DNA of 64,000 nt, from positions 465,476-529,475 of the forward strand of contig NZ_SFCC01000003.1 of the NCBI RefSeq assembly GCF_004214935.1. The letters run 5' to 3'. Made by a program: the position numbers and the translations under genes. How positions within the stretch are numbered: the first letter of the stretch is position 1; the number at the start of each line of letters is the position of its first letter. Below are positions 20,787-28,315 of the stretch, piece after piece. Under the pieces are notes generated by a model that saw only the letters and a program-made list of their open reading frames with translations, was not told the origin of the DNA and searched no databases. The DNA is from Amycolatopsis suaedae (lineage in GTDB: Bacteria; Actinomycetota; Actinomycetes; Mycobacteriales; Pseudonocardiaceae).

Positions 20787-21260
20787 TCACCCCACGCGAG
20801 CACGGGGTCCCCGTCGCGTCCGCAGGTGTGCGACGACCACCGACAGCGTGGCGGCGAGGAACACCACCTGCATGGCCGTCCGGGGGGCGAGCTGGTCGCC
20901 GGTTGAGATGGCCAGGCCGTTGGCGGCCGCGTAGACGTTGGCCGGGAACATCGCCACCAGCAGGACACTGAGCCCGCCCGCGGCCCACGGCGCGGTGCGG
21001 TGCCAGAGCAGGGCCGCCGCGCCGAGCAATTCGAGGACGCCGGTGACGGTGACCAGCAGGCCCGGCGCGGGCAGTGCGGGCGGAACCATGGCGATCAGCT
21101 CCGCACGCATGCCGACGAAGTGGGCGACGCCGGTCGCGGTGAACATGGCAGCGAGCCCGCCGCGGACGGCGACCGGCCACGGTTTCAGCGCGCGGACGCC
21201 GGCCGCTCCCGCGGCGAGCAACCCGAGCGTGACGACGATCAGGATGATGAGCGGGGCCAT
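20787..21260 (-). CDS. DoxX-like small membrane protein
   Basis: A 157-residue protein with four to five hydrophobic helices. LAAMFTATGVAHFVGMRAEL, the P-rich VPPALPAP loop and VTGVLELLGAAALL are typical of DoxX-family membrane proteins. ATG 21260 is chosen over GTG 21278 because GAAGGGAG precedes it. The gene is divergent from a TetR regulator with two TetR-like palindromes between them, so it is probably repressed by that regulator. Biochemical role unknown; relatives are linked to redox or membrane stress. Confidence 0.82.
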   Translation of the reverse strand: MAPLIILIVVTLGLLAAGAAGVRALKPWPVAVRGGLAAMFTATGVAHFVGMRAELIAMVPPALPAPGLLVTVTGVLELLGAAALLWHRTAPWAAGGLSVLLVAMFPANVYAAANGLAISTGDQLAPRTAMQVVFLAATLSVVVAHLRTRRGPRARVG

Positions 21261-21283
21261 CGGCCGACTCCCTTCCACTGGAA

Positions 21284-21332
21284 CTTGTCATTGACAAGAT
21301 TGCGCCCGTCCTGCGAACTTGTCAATGGAAAG
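21284..21332. promoter_or_regulatory. Twin palindromic operator between DoxX and TetR genes
   Basis: A perfect palindrome CTTGTCA-T-TGACAAG lies at 21284-21298. A second, imperfect copy CTTGTCA-A-TGGAAAG lies at 21318-21332, 34 bp away centre to centre. Both are in the divergent promoter region, as expected for TetR dimer sites. Confidence 0.7.
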
Positions 21333-21353
21333 ATTCCGGCTAAGCTGTGGATC

Positions 21354-21917
21354 ATGCCGTACCACCACGGTGACCTGCGCCGGGCCGTTCTGGACGCCGC
21401 CGTCGCGGCCATCACCGAACGCGGGCCCGCCGGGCTGAGCCTGCGCGACCTGGCCCGCCGGGCGGGCGTGTCCCACGCCGGACCCGTCCACCACTTCGGT
21501 GACAAGGCGGGCGTGCTGACGGCACTGGCCGCGGAGGGCTACGACCTGCTGGCGGGCACGCTGGTGGACGCGGAGGCCGAGACGGGCGAGTTCGTCGAGG
21601 TCGGCGTGGCCTATGTGCGGTTCGCGGTGGAGCATCGCGCGCACTTCGAGGTGATGTTCCGGCCGGACCTGTACCACGCCGACGACCCGGAGCTGGTCGC
21701 CGCGCGGGACCGGGCCGGGCAGGCGCTGGCGCGCGGCGTCGGCTCGATGGGCGAGCGGGCCGGGCCGGACGCGCGGATCACCGGCGTGGCCGCCTGGTCG
21801 CTCGTGCACGGCTTCGCCACGCTGTGGCTCACCGGCGCGCTGGCCGACGACCTGACCGGGGACCTGGAGACGGCCGCCCGCGAGGTCGCCGCCCGCCTGT
21901 TCCCGGACGACGCCTGA
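21354..21917 (+). CDS. TetR-family transcriptional regulator
   Basis: A 187-residue repressor. The N-terminal HTH reads YHHGDLRRAVLDAAVAAITE, then LSLRDLARRAGVSHAGPVHH and a conserved FGDKAGVLTALAAEGYDLL. The C-terminal WHG-like ligand domain includes AAWSLVHGFATLWLTGAL. The start ATG 21354 is 22 bp after the second palindrome. The much longer upstream frame is antisense to the DoxX gene. Divergent to the DoxX-like gene, which it probably controls together with itself. Confidence 0.93.
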   Translation: MPYHHGDLRRAVLDAAVAAITERGPAGLSLRDLARRAGVSHAGPVHHFGDKAGVLTALAAEGYDLLAGTLVDAEAETGEFVEVGVAYVRFAVEHRAHFEVMFRPDLYHADDPELVAARDRAGQALARGVGSMGERAGPDARITGVAAWSLVHGFATLWLTGALADDLTGDLETAAREVAARLFPDDA

Positions 21918-21923
21918 AGCACG

Positions 21924-21969
21924 TGAAGGCCCCCTTCACCACGTCAGACGTGATGAAGGGGGCCTTCAC
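21924..21969. terminator. Near-perfect 46-bp palindrome after the TetR gene
   Basis: GTGAAGGCCCCCTTCACCAC and its near-exact reverse complement, centred on the CGTCAGACG core, form a long stem 6 bp after the TetR stop. It is a member of the GTGAAGG/CCTTCAC hairpin family of this window. It could terminate transcription from the left or be purely a repeat. Confidence 0.65.
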
Positions 21970-22130
21970 CACCATGACGAGACAACACCAGGCCGAGCCC
22001 GCCGCAACCAATGGCACCTTACTTGCGCCTTGCGCACCCAAGGCGCCCTCAGCAACCGCCTCGGGGCCCGGCCAACCCGACTTCGCCGCGACGCGGACCT
22101 CAACGGTGGTGAAGGTGGCCTTCACGTGCT
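21970..22130. repeat. Intergenic repeat modules before the cupin gene
   Basis: Contains a GGCACCTTACTTGCGCCTTG palindrome-like segment (around 22013-22050; a related form GGCACCATCCTTGCGAGTCT is at about 56396-56430), an AACCCGACTTCGCC segment, and a GTGGTGAAGGTGGCCTTCAC hairpin (22107-22126). No gene is seen. Confidence 0.6.
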
Positions 22131-22183
22131 TTGACTGCACTGGCACGCAGACAACACCGGTGCGGATGCTGGATCATGGCCGC

Positions 22184-22579
22184 ATGCAGGACTTCGACAC
22201 CCAGCACGTGTCCGACGCGCCGGAAGTACCCGCGCCCGACGGCTCGGCCGTCCGGCCGATGTGCACCATCCCGGACGCGGGCAGCGCCGCGTTGTTCGAG
22301 CTGGCGCCCGACCAGGTCTCCACCGCTGTGTCGCACGCCACCGTGCAGGAGATCTGGTACATCGTGGGCGGTTCCGGGCAGATGTGGCGCAAGCAGGGCG
22401 GGCGGGAACAGACCGTCGACCTGACCCCGGGCACCTGCCTGACCATCCCGCTGGGCACGACCTTCCAGTTCCGCGCGGACGACCACGGCCTGCGGGCGTT
22501 CGGCGTGACCATGCCGCCGTGGCCGGTCGACTCGCCGGACGAGGCGCGCACCGAGACCGGCCCGTGGGACGCGACGTGA
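22184..22579 (+). CDS. Cupin-domain protein
   Basis: A 131-residue single-domain cupin. ALFELAPDQVSTAVSHATVQ, then EIWYIVGGSGQMWRKQGGRE, form the first motif, and PGTCLTIPLGTTFQFRADD the second. The second metal His is replaced by Phe-Gln-Phe, and only His-Glu of motif 1 are obvious, so metal binding is uncertain. The start is ATG 22184; ATG 22166 is possible. Its stop overlaps the next start (GTGA), so it is coupled to the flavoprotein gene. A binding, isomerase or dioxygenase-like role is open. Confidence 0.82.
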   Translation: MQDFDTQHVSDAPEVPAPDGSAVRPMCTIPDAGSAALFELAPDQVSTAVSHATVQEIWYIVGGSGQMWRKQGGREQTVDLTPGTCLTIPLGTTFQFRADDHGLRAFGVTMPPWPVDSPDEARTETGPWDAT

Positions 22580-24117
22580 CCGCGAGCTACGACGTCGTGG
22601 TGGTCGGCGGCGGCCACAACGGGCTGGTCGCGGCTGGCTACCTGGCGCGAGCGGGCCGTTCGGTGCTGGTGCTGGAGCGCAAGGACCGGCTCGGTGGCGC
22701 GGCGGTGTCCACGCGTGCCTTTCCCGGTGTCGACGTCCGGCTGTCGCGCTACTCCTACCTGGTCAGCCTGCTGCCCGCGAAGATCCGCGCCGACCTCGGC
22801 CTGCGCGTGGAACTGCGCCGCCGCCGGACGTCGTCCTACACGCCGGTCGGCGACACCGGCCTGCTGGTGGACACCGCCGACGAGCGCCGCACCGCCGCCT
22901 CGTTCGCCTCGGTGACCGGCGGCGACGCCGATTTCGCCGCCTGGCAATGGTTCTATGCCCGCACCGGTCACGTGGCCGCCCGGATCTTCGGCACGCTCAC
23001 CGGACCGCTGCCGAGCAGGAAGGCACTGCGCGCGGCCGTCGGCGACGACGAGGCGTGGCGGATGTTGTTCGAGCAGCCGATCGGGCAGACGCTGGAGGAG
23101 ACCTTCGGCGACGACACCGTGCGCGGCGTCGTCCTCACCGACGCGCTCATCGGGACGTTCGCCGACGCCCACGAGCCGGACCTGCGGCAGAACCGCTGCC
23201 TGCTCTACCACGTCATCGGCAACGGCACCGGCGACTGGGACGTGCCCGTCGGCGGCATGGGCGCGGTCACCGGCGCGCTGATCGACGTCGCCGCGGACGC
23301 GGGTGCCGAACTGCTCACCGGCGCCGAGGTGCTGGCGGTGAACCCCGACGGCGAGGTCCGCGTGCGCCAGGGCGACACCGAGCGGACGGTGCACGGGCGG
23401 CACGTCCTGGCCGGTGTCGCACCGGAGGTGCTGGCCCGGTTGCTCGGCGAGGACACCGGCCGGCCCGCACCGGAGGGCGCCCAGCTCAAGGTGAACATGG
23501 TGCTGTCCCGGCTGCCGCGGCTGCGCGACGCGAGCGTCGACCCGCGGGCGGCGTTCGGCGGCACGTTCCACGTCAACGAGGGCTACCGGCAGCTGGCCAA
23601 CGCCCACCGGCAGGCCGCCGCCGGGGCCGTGCCGGACCTGCCGCCGTGCGAGATCTACTGCCACTCGCTGACCGACCCGTCGATCCTCGGCCCCGCCGAA
23701 CGGGCAGCCGGCGCGCAGACGCTGACGTTGTTCGGCCTGCACCTGCCCGCCAGGGTCTTCGCCGCGGACAACGATGCCGCCCGCGAGGCCGCCCTGCGGG
23801 CGACACTGGCCTCGCTGAACTCCGTGCTGGCCGAACCGATCGAGGACTGCCTGTGGCGCATGCCCGACGGCACGCCCTGCCTGGAGGCCAAGACCCCGCT
23901 CGACCTGGAGGACGACCTGGCCCTGCCTGCCGGGCACATCTTCCACGGTGACCTGTCCTGGCCCTACGCCACCGACGACGACGCCGTCGGCACCTGGGGC
24001 GTGGAGACCGCGCACGAGCGGATCCTGCTGTGTGGCTCCGGCGCGGCCCGCGGCGGCGGGGTCAGCGGAATTCCTGGCCACAACGCCGCGATGGCCGTGC
24101 TGGCGGCCGGAAGGTGA
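22576..24117 (+). CDS. FAD-dependent oxidoreductase, phytoene-desaturase-like (PYROXD2 group)
   Basis: A 513-residue flavoprotein. The N-terminal dinucleotide motif VVVGGGHNGLVAAGYLARAG is followed by VLVLERKDRLGGAA, the signature shared by carotenoid desaturases and PYROXD2-like proteins. The C-terminal substrate/FAD region reads ILLCGSGAARGGGVSGIPGH. No carotenoid genes are near, so carotenoid chemistry is not implied. The start GTG 22576 overlaps the cupin stop. Followed 5 bp later by a D-amino-acid-oxidase-like gene, it sits in a three-gene operon of unknown pathway. Confidence 0.9.
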   Translation: MTASYDVVVVGGGHNGLVAAGYLARAGRSVLVLERKDRLGGAAVSTRAFPGVDVRLSRYSYLVSLLPAKIRADLGLRVELRRRRTSSYTPVGDTGLLVDTADERRTAASFASVTGGDADFAAWQWFYARTGHVAARIFGTLTGPLPSRKALRAAVGDDEAWRMLFEQPIGQTLEETFGDDTVRGVVLTDALIGTFADAHEPDLRQNRCLLYHVIGNGTGDWDVPVGGMGAVTGALIDVAADAGAELLTGAEVLAVNPDGEVRVRQGDTERTVHGRHVLAGVAPEVLARLLGEDTGRPAPEGAQLKVNMVLSRLPRLRDASVDPRAAFGGTFHVNEGYRQLANAHRQAAAGAVPDLPPCEIYCHSLTDPSILGPAERAAGAQTLTLFGLHLPARVFAADNDAAREAALRATLASLNSVLAEPIEDCLWRMPDGTPCLEAKTPLDLEDDLALPAGHIFHGDLSWPYATDDDAVGTWGVETAHERILLCGSGAARGGGVSGIPGHNAAMAVLAAGR

Positions 24118-24122
24118 AGCCC

Positions 24123-25211
24123 ATGCGAGTGATCGTGATCGGATCGGGAATCGGCGGAGCGAGCACGGCCTACCAGCTCGCCCGGCGCGGAGCGGACGTG
24201 CTGGTGGTGGATGCCGGCGTCGCCGGAGCCGCGACCCTGGCCGGGGCGGGCATCGTCTCGCCGTGGACCACCCGCCGCGACGACGCCGAACTGCGGCTGG
24301 CCGGACGGGCCGCCGCGTTCTACCCGGAACTGGTCGCGCAGCTGGCCGCCGACGGCGCACCGGACTGCTCCTACGAGGTCGTCGGCGGCATGGTGGTGTC
24401 GGCCGATCCTGCCGACCTGGACGAGCGCGAGGAACTCCTGCACCGCCGGGCAGCCGAGTTCCCGCAGGCCGGGACGGTGCGGCGGGTGCCGCCGGACCAG
24501 GCACGCGAGCTGTTCCCGCCACTGGCGCCCGAGCTGGGCGGCGTGCACGTGTCCGGCGCGGGCCGGGTCGACGGGCGGGTGCTGCGCGCGGCGCTGCTCG
24601 ACGGCGCCGTCCGCCGCGGGGCGGCCATCGAGCGCGGACGGGCCGAGCTGGCCGGGGGCAAGGTACTGGTCGACGGCAGGCCCGAGGCCGCGGACGCGGT
24701 GGTCGTCGCGGCTGGCGCGTGGAGTGCCGAACTGCTCGCGCCGCTGGGTGTCGAGCTGCCGGTGGCGCCGCAGCGCGGCCAGATCAGCCACCTGGAGCTG
24801 CCCGGGACGGACACCGCGACCTGGCCGGTGGTGCTGCCGCCGTCGTCGCACTACCTGCTGGCGTTCGCCGGTTCGCGGGTGGTGGTCGGGGCGACCAGGG
24901 AGACCGGCTCCGGCTTCGACCACCGGATCACCGCCGGTGGCCAGCACGAGGTGCTGGACAACGCGCTGGCGGTCGCACCCGGACTGGCCACGGCCACGCT
25001 GCTGGAGACCAGGATCGGGTTCCGCCCGGCCAGCCCCGACGGCCTGCCGCTGCTCGGCGCCGTCCCGGGGCATCCGACGCTGCACGTCGTCACCGGGTTC
25101 GGCCCGGCCGGGCTCACCCTGGCGCCCTACGTGGGCGTGCTGATGGCGGAGGGTGTCCTCGGCGAGGAGTCCGAAGTGGACATCTCCGCGCTACGACCGG
25201 ACCGGTTCTAG
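24123..25211 (+). CDS. FAD-dependent oxidoreductase, DAO (glycine/D-amino acid oxidase) family
   Basis: A 362-residue flavoprotein starting at ATG 24123, with GGAAGG upstream. It has the FAD motif VIVIGSGIGGASTAYQLARR at residues 3-22, the DAO-type middle region (APQRGQISHLELPG) and the C-terminal IGFRPASPDGLPLLGAVPG, then VVTGFGPAGLTLAPYVG. These place it with amine and amino-acid oxidases/dehydrogenases of the DAO superfamily. The exact substrate is not readable. It is the last gene of the cupin-flavoprotein operon and overlaps the convergent yaaA by 4 bp. Confidence 0.92.
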   Translation: MRVIVIGSGIGGASTAYQLARRGADVLVVDAGVAGAATLAGAGIVSPWTTRRDDAELRLAGRAAAFYPELVAQLAADGAPDCSYEVVGGMVVSADPADLDEREELLHRRAAEFPQAGTVRRVPPDQARELFPPLAPELGGVHVSGAGRVDGRVLRAALLDGAVRRGAAIERGRAELAGGKVLVDGRPEAADAVVVAAGAWSAELLAPLGVELPVAPQRGQISHLELPGTDTATWPVVLPPSSHYLLAFAGSRVVVGATRETGSGFDHRITAGGQHEVLDNALAVAPGLATATLLETRIGFRPASPDGLPLLGAVPGHPTLHVVTGFGPAGLTLAPYVGVLMAEGVLGEESEVDISALRPDRF

Positions 25212-25951
25212 GCGTCGGCGAGCAGCTCCAGCTCGTGCTCGCCGGTGCGTTCCACGGCGAAGCCGAGCCGGGTCGCCATCCGGACCAGACCGGCCACAGT
25301 GGACGGTTCGCGGGGAGCGGTGGCCAGCGCGGAGGCCAGCCTGCCCTTGTACGCCTTGTTGTGGTGGCTGACGGTCAGCCGCCTGCCGTCCTCGCCCTCG
25401 GACACCACCCGCACGGTCACCGCGTCCGGAATCCGTGCCAGCGCCGCGTACGGGCCGGAACGCAGGTCCAGCACCAGCCCGTTCACCCTGGCCAGGGCCG
25501 GTTCCAGCGCAGGCCGCCACAGCGAACCCAACGGCCCCAGTGCCGGAACCTTGCTGCCGCCGGACAGCCGGTAGGCGGGAATCGGGTCGGTGGCGCGGAC
25601 GACGCCGAACAACGCCGAGCACACCGCGAGCCTGCGCTGTGCCCTGGCCAGTTGCGCGCGGCCGAACGCCGGCACGTCCAGCGCGTCGTAGAGCACGCCG
25701 GTGTAGCGACGCAACGCGGGCAGCGTCGGTGCCGACCACAGCCCGGCGTTGCGCTCCACCTCCTCGTCCTGGCGCTGCGACAGTCCCAGTGCCGCCAGGC
25801 TCGCCGGGACGTCGGCCGCCAGGTCGACCAGCGCGTCGGCCACCTTCTGCCGGGTCGGGTTCAGCTCGGCGAACCCGAGCGCGGCGAGGTCGAGCGGCGG
25901 GCCGTCGCCGCCGGGGGCCTTGGTCTCGGACGGGGGAAGCAGCACGAGCAC
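25208..25951 (-). CDS. yaaA: YaaA-family peroxide-stress protein
   Basis: Member of the YaaA/DUF328 family; in E. coli YaaA lowers free intracellular iron and protects DNA during peroxide stress. The protein begins LVLLPPSETKAPGGDG, the family hallmark. It later has CSALFGVVRATDPIPAYRLS and the conserved VSHHNKAYKGRLA. I favour GTG 25951 (about 247 aa), with AGGGTGG 5 bp upstream; GTG 25960 is also possible. The divergent GNAT gene starts 57 bp away. Confidence 0.9.
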   Translation of the reverse strand: MLVLLPPSETKAPGGDGPPLDLAALGFAELNPTRQKVADALVDLAADVPASLAALGLSQRQDEEVERNAGLWSAPTLPALRRYTGVLYDALDVPAFGRAQLARAQRRLAVCSALFGVVRATDPIPAYRLSGGSKVPALGPLGSLWRPALEPALARVNGLVLDLRSGPYAALARIPDAVTVRVVSEGEDGRRLTVSHHNKAYKGRLASALATAPREPSTVAGLVRMATRLGFAVERTGEHELELLADA

Positions 25952-26007
25952 GTCAGCCACCCTAAATCGGGTGCCCCGCCGTCGTGCCACCGCCTAGGGT
26001 GCTGCGC

Positions 26008-26943
26008 GTGCGACTCCAGTGGCGGCCGCTGCGCCTTTCCGATGCTCCTGAGCTGGTCCGACTGCTCGCCGAGGTGGAGGCGGCAGAACCGGCGGAGGGA
26101 GTCCCCGCGCAGGCCGACGTGGTCGACCATCTCACCCGTCCGGGGCTCGACCTGGCCGAGGGCAGCACGTCGGTGTGGGCGGGCGACCGGCTGGTCGGCT
26201 ACGCGACCGCGCAGGTCCGCCCGTCAGCCGATCCGGTGCACCTGCTGGTCGTGGGATTCCAGCTCGCGCCGGACCACCGCACGCCCGAGCTGTCCGGCGA
26301 GCTGGCGCGCTGGTGCGAGACCACCGGACGGCGGCTGCACGCCGAATCCCACCCCGGCGTGCCGCTGCACCTGTACCTGCGGGTCCCCGAGGGCCAGAAG
26401 TGGCTGACCGAGGTGGCCGAGGTCGCCGGCTACCGCAACGAGCGCACCTACCTGCGTATGCGGGTGGCGCTCGGCGAACTGCCGGAGCTCCCGGAACCGC
26501 CAGCCGACCTGCGGCCGGTGCCGTTCGAGCCGCGGCTGGACGAAGCCACCCGGCTGGCCAACAACGAGATCTTCACCGAGCACTGGGGCATCATCCCGCA
26601 GTCGCCGGAGGTGTGGCGGCACGGAACCACCGGCAACCGCGCGTTCCGGCCGGACCTGACGTTCGTCGTGCTCGCACCGGACGACACCGTGCTGGCATTC
26701 CTGACCGGCCTCGTGCACGGCGACGAGGTGTACTTCGGCGACATCGGCACGCGGGCCGAACTGCGTGGCCGGGGCGCCGCCACCGGGCTGGTCGGGCACG
26801 CGCTGCGGGCCGCCCGCGACGCGGGACTGGCGACCGCGGCACTGACCGTCGACCGGGACAACCCCGGCGCGTTGCGGATCTACCAGCGATGCGGGTTCGA
26901 GGTGGTCCACGAGGTGCGCAACTTCATCCTGCGGGTCAGCTGA
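26008..26943 (+). CDS. Tandem-GNAT acetyltransferase
   Basis: A 311-residue protein with two GNAT-like halves. The N-terminal half lacks a clear acetyl-CoA loop. The C-terminal half has GTRAELRGRGAATGLVGHAL, followed by VDRDNPGALRIYQRCGFEVV. The layout resembles mycothiol synthase MshD, but the sequence is not close enough to call it that. GTG 26008 has AGGG 8 bp upstream; the frame is open to 25984. It ends with an 8-bp convergent overlap with the hydroxyacid dehydrogenase gene. Confidence 0.87.
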   Translation: MRLQWRPLRLSDAPELVRLLAEVEAAEPAEGVPAQADVVDHLTRPGLDLAEGSTSVWAGDRLVGYATAQVRPSADPVHLLVVGFQLAPDHRTPELSGELARWCETTGRRLHAESHPGVPLHLYLRVPEGQKWLTEVAEVAGYRNERTYLRMRVALGELPELPEPPADLRPVPFEPRLDEATRLANNEIFTEHWGIIPQSPEVWRHGTTGNRAFRPDLTFVVLAPDDTVLAFLTGLVHGDEVYFGDIGTRAELRGRGAATGLVGHALRAARDAGLATAALTVDRDNPGALRIYQRCGFEVVHEVRNFILRVS

Positions 26944-27844
26944 CCACGTTGAGCAGGGGCTCGCCTGCCGCGAACCGGCGTAGCTGCTCGACGATCAGCC
27001 GCTTCGCCCGCGGGTAGAACGAGGCCGATCCACCCGCGACGTGCGGGGTGATCAGCACACCGGCCGTGGTCCACAGTGGATGGTCCGGGGGCAGCGGTTC
27101 CGGGGCGACGACGTCCAGCGCGGCCCGCAGCCTGCCCGTGCCGGTCTCGGCGGTCAGCGCCGCGGTGTCCACGGTGGACCCCCGGCCGACGTTGACCACG
27201 AGCGCGTCGTCGGGCAGCGCGGCCAGCTCGGCCGCGCCGATCACCCCGCGTGCCGACGGGGTGTCGGGCAGCACCGCGACGAGTATGTCGGCCCCGGGCA
27301 GCAGTCCGGGAAGCTCGCTCACGCCGTGCACACCCTCGGCCGGGCGGGCCGTCGACGCCACCGGCACGACGGTCGCCTCACCGGCGGTCATGAACCGCGC
27401 GATCGCCCTGCCGATCGAGCCGTACCCGAGCAGCACCACCCTGCTGTCGGCCAGCGAGCGCGTGTGCTCGCGCTCCCAGGAGCCGGACCGCTGCTGGTCG
27501 ACCCAGCGCGGCAGATCGCGCTGGGCGGCCAGGATCAACGCGAGCGCGTGCTCGGCGACGCTGGCGTCGTGCAGCCCTCGGCCGTTCGCCAGCTCGACGC
27601 CGGCCGGCAGCAGCGGGACGACCTTGTCCACCCCGGCGGACAGGCTCTGCACGGCCTTCAGCGCGGGCATGGCACGCATCAGCTCGATCGGCCCGCTGCC
27701 CCGGTCGTAGGGCAGGACGTACAGCTCGACGCCGGACAGGTCGGCCGGCGGCGACGCGACGCCGTCGTAGACGTCGATCCGCAGCCCGTCCGGCAGCGTG
27801 CCGTAGTCCGCCAGGTCCGCCCACGGCACCAGCACTCGCGTCAT
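26936..27844 (-). CDS. D-2-hydroxyacid dehydrogenase, NAD(P)-dependent
   Basis: A 302-residue Rossmann-type oxidoreductase. It has the NAD motif VVLLGYGSIGRAIARFM, the substrate/NAD arginine in VVNVGRGSTVDTAAL, and the catalytic His in LITPHVAGGSASFYPRAKRL. These are features of the D-isomer-specific 2-hydroxyacid dehydrogenase family. The N-terminal catalytic half is short and divergent (SLSAGVDKVVPLLPAGVELA). Substrate unknown (hydroxypyruvate, glyoxylate or phosphoglycerate types all fit). Likely co-transcribed with the VOC gene, which ends 10 bp upstream. Confidence 0.92.
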   Translation of the reverse strand: MTRVLVPWADLADYGTLPDGLRIDVYDGVASPPADLSGVELYVLPYDRGSGPIELMRAMPALKAVQSLSAGVDKVVPLLPAGVELANGRGLHDASVAEHALALILAAQRDLPRWVDQQRSGSWEREHTRSLADSRVVLLGYGSIGRAIARFMTAGEATVVPVASTARPAEGVHGVSELPGLLPGADILVAVLPDTPSARGVIGAAELAALPDDALVVNVGRGSTVDTAALTAETGTGRLRAALDVVAPEPLPPDHPLWTTAGVLITPHVAGGSASFYPRAKRLIVEQLRRFAAGEPLLNVVS

Positions 27845-27854
27845 GCCACGGACA

Positions 27855-28208
27855 CTAATGTGGCGTTCCCACGCAGAACTCGTTGCCCTCCGGGTCGGCC
27901 AGCACGGTCCAGTCCAGGCCGGGAACGGAGTGCTCACGCAGCTCCGTCGCGCCCAGCCCGACCAGGCGGGCCACCTCGGCGGCCCGGTCGCCCGTCCCGA
28001 AGTCCAGGTGCAGCCGGTTCTTGCCCGCCCGCTCCTCGGGCACCTGCTGCAGCGCGACCGACACGCCGGTGCCCTCCTGCGGTGCCAGGACGAGGTAGGC
28101 GTCCTCGAAGTTCTGAACGACCTCGACGCCCAGCGCCTTGGTCCAGAACCCGGCCAGCGCCACCGGATCGGCACAGTCGACGGTCACCATTCCCAGGGTC
28201 ATAGTCAT
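27855..28208 (-). CDS. VOC-superfamily (glyoxalase/bleomycin-resistance-like) protein
   Basis: A 117-residue protein with two beta-alpha-beta-beta-beta units. It reads VTVDCADPVALAGFWTKALG at the N-terminus, then NRLHLDFGTGD and VLADPEGNEFCVGTPH at the C-terminus, as in small actinobacterial VOC proteins. Possible metal ligands are His in RLHLDF and Glu in PEGNEF. Function is not predictable from family alone. The start is ATG 28208. Confidence 0.88.
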   Translation of the reverse strand: MTMTLGMVTVDCADPVALAGFWTKALGVEVVQNFEDAYLVLAPQEGTGVSVALQQVPEERAGKNRLHLDFGTGDRAAEVARLVGLGATELREHSVPGLDWTVLADPEGNEFCVGTPH

Positions 28209-28263
28209 GGCCGCACGCTAGCCGTCACCACCGACAACACCGGTTGCGGCAGCTCGCGCGGGG

Positions 28264-28292
28264 TTGACTACCCTTCGCAGAACAGCTATCGC
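28264..28292 (+). promoter_or_regulatory. Promoter of proS
   Basis: TTGACT (28264-28269), a 17-bp spacer and TATCGC (28287-28292) form a housekeeping-sigma-like promoter. The predicted transcription start is only a few bases before the CGAGGAG ribosome site (28301-28307), giving a very short leader. Confidence 0.55.
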
Positions 28293-28315
28293 CCTTGCCG
28301 CGAGGAGTACCCGAA

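Noticed and set aside
22576..24117. Carotenoid biosynthesis gene
   Set aside because: Only the fold is shared; no phytoene synthase or cyclase is nearby and coupled genes do not fit.
22174..24522. 782-codon minus-strand frame across the cupin and flavoprotein genes
   Set aside because: Antisense to two well-supported coupled genes; no recognisable motif.
26008..26943. Mycothiol synthase mshD
   Set aside because: Two GNAT halves fit, but conserved MshD features were not recognised and context gives no support.
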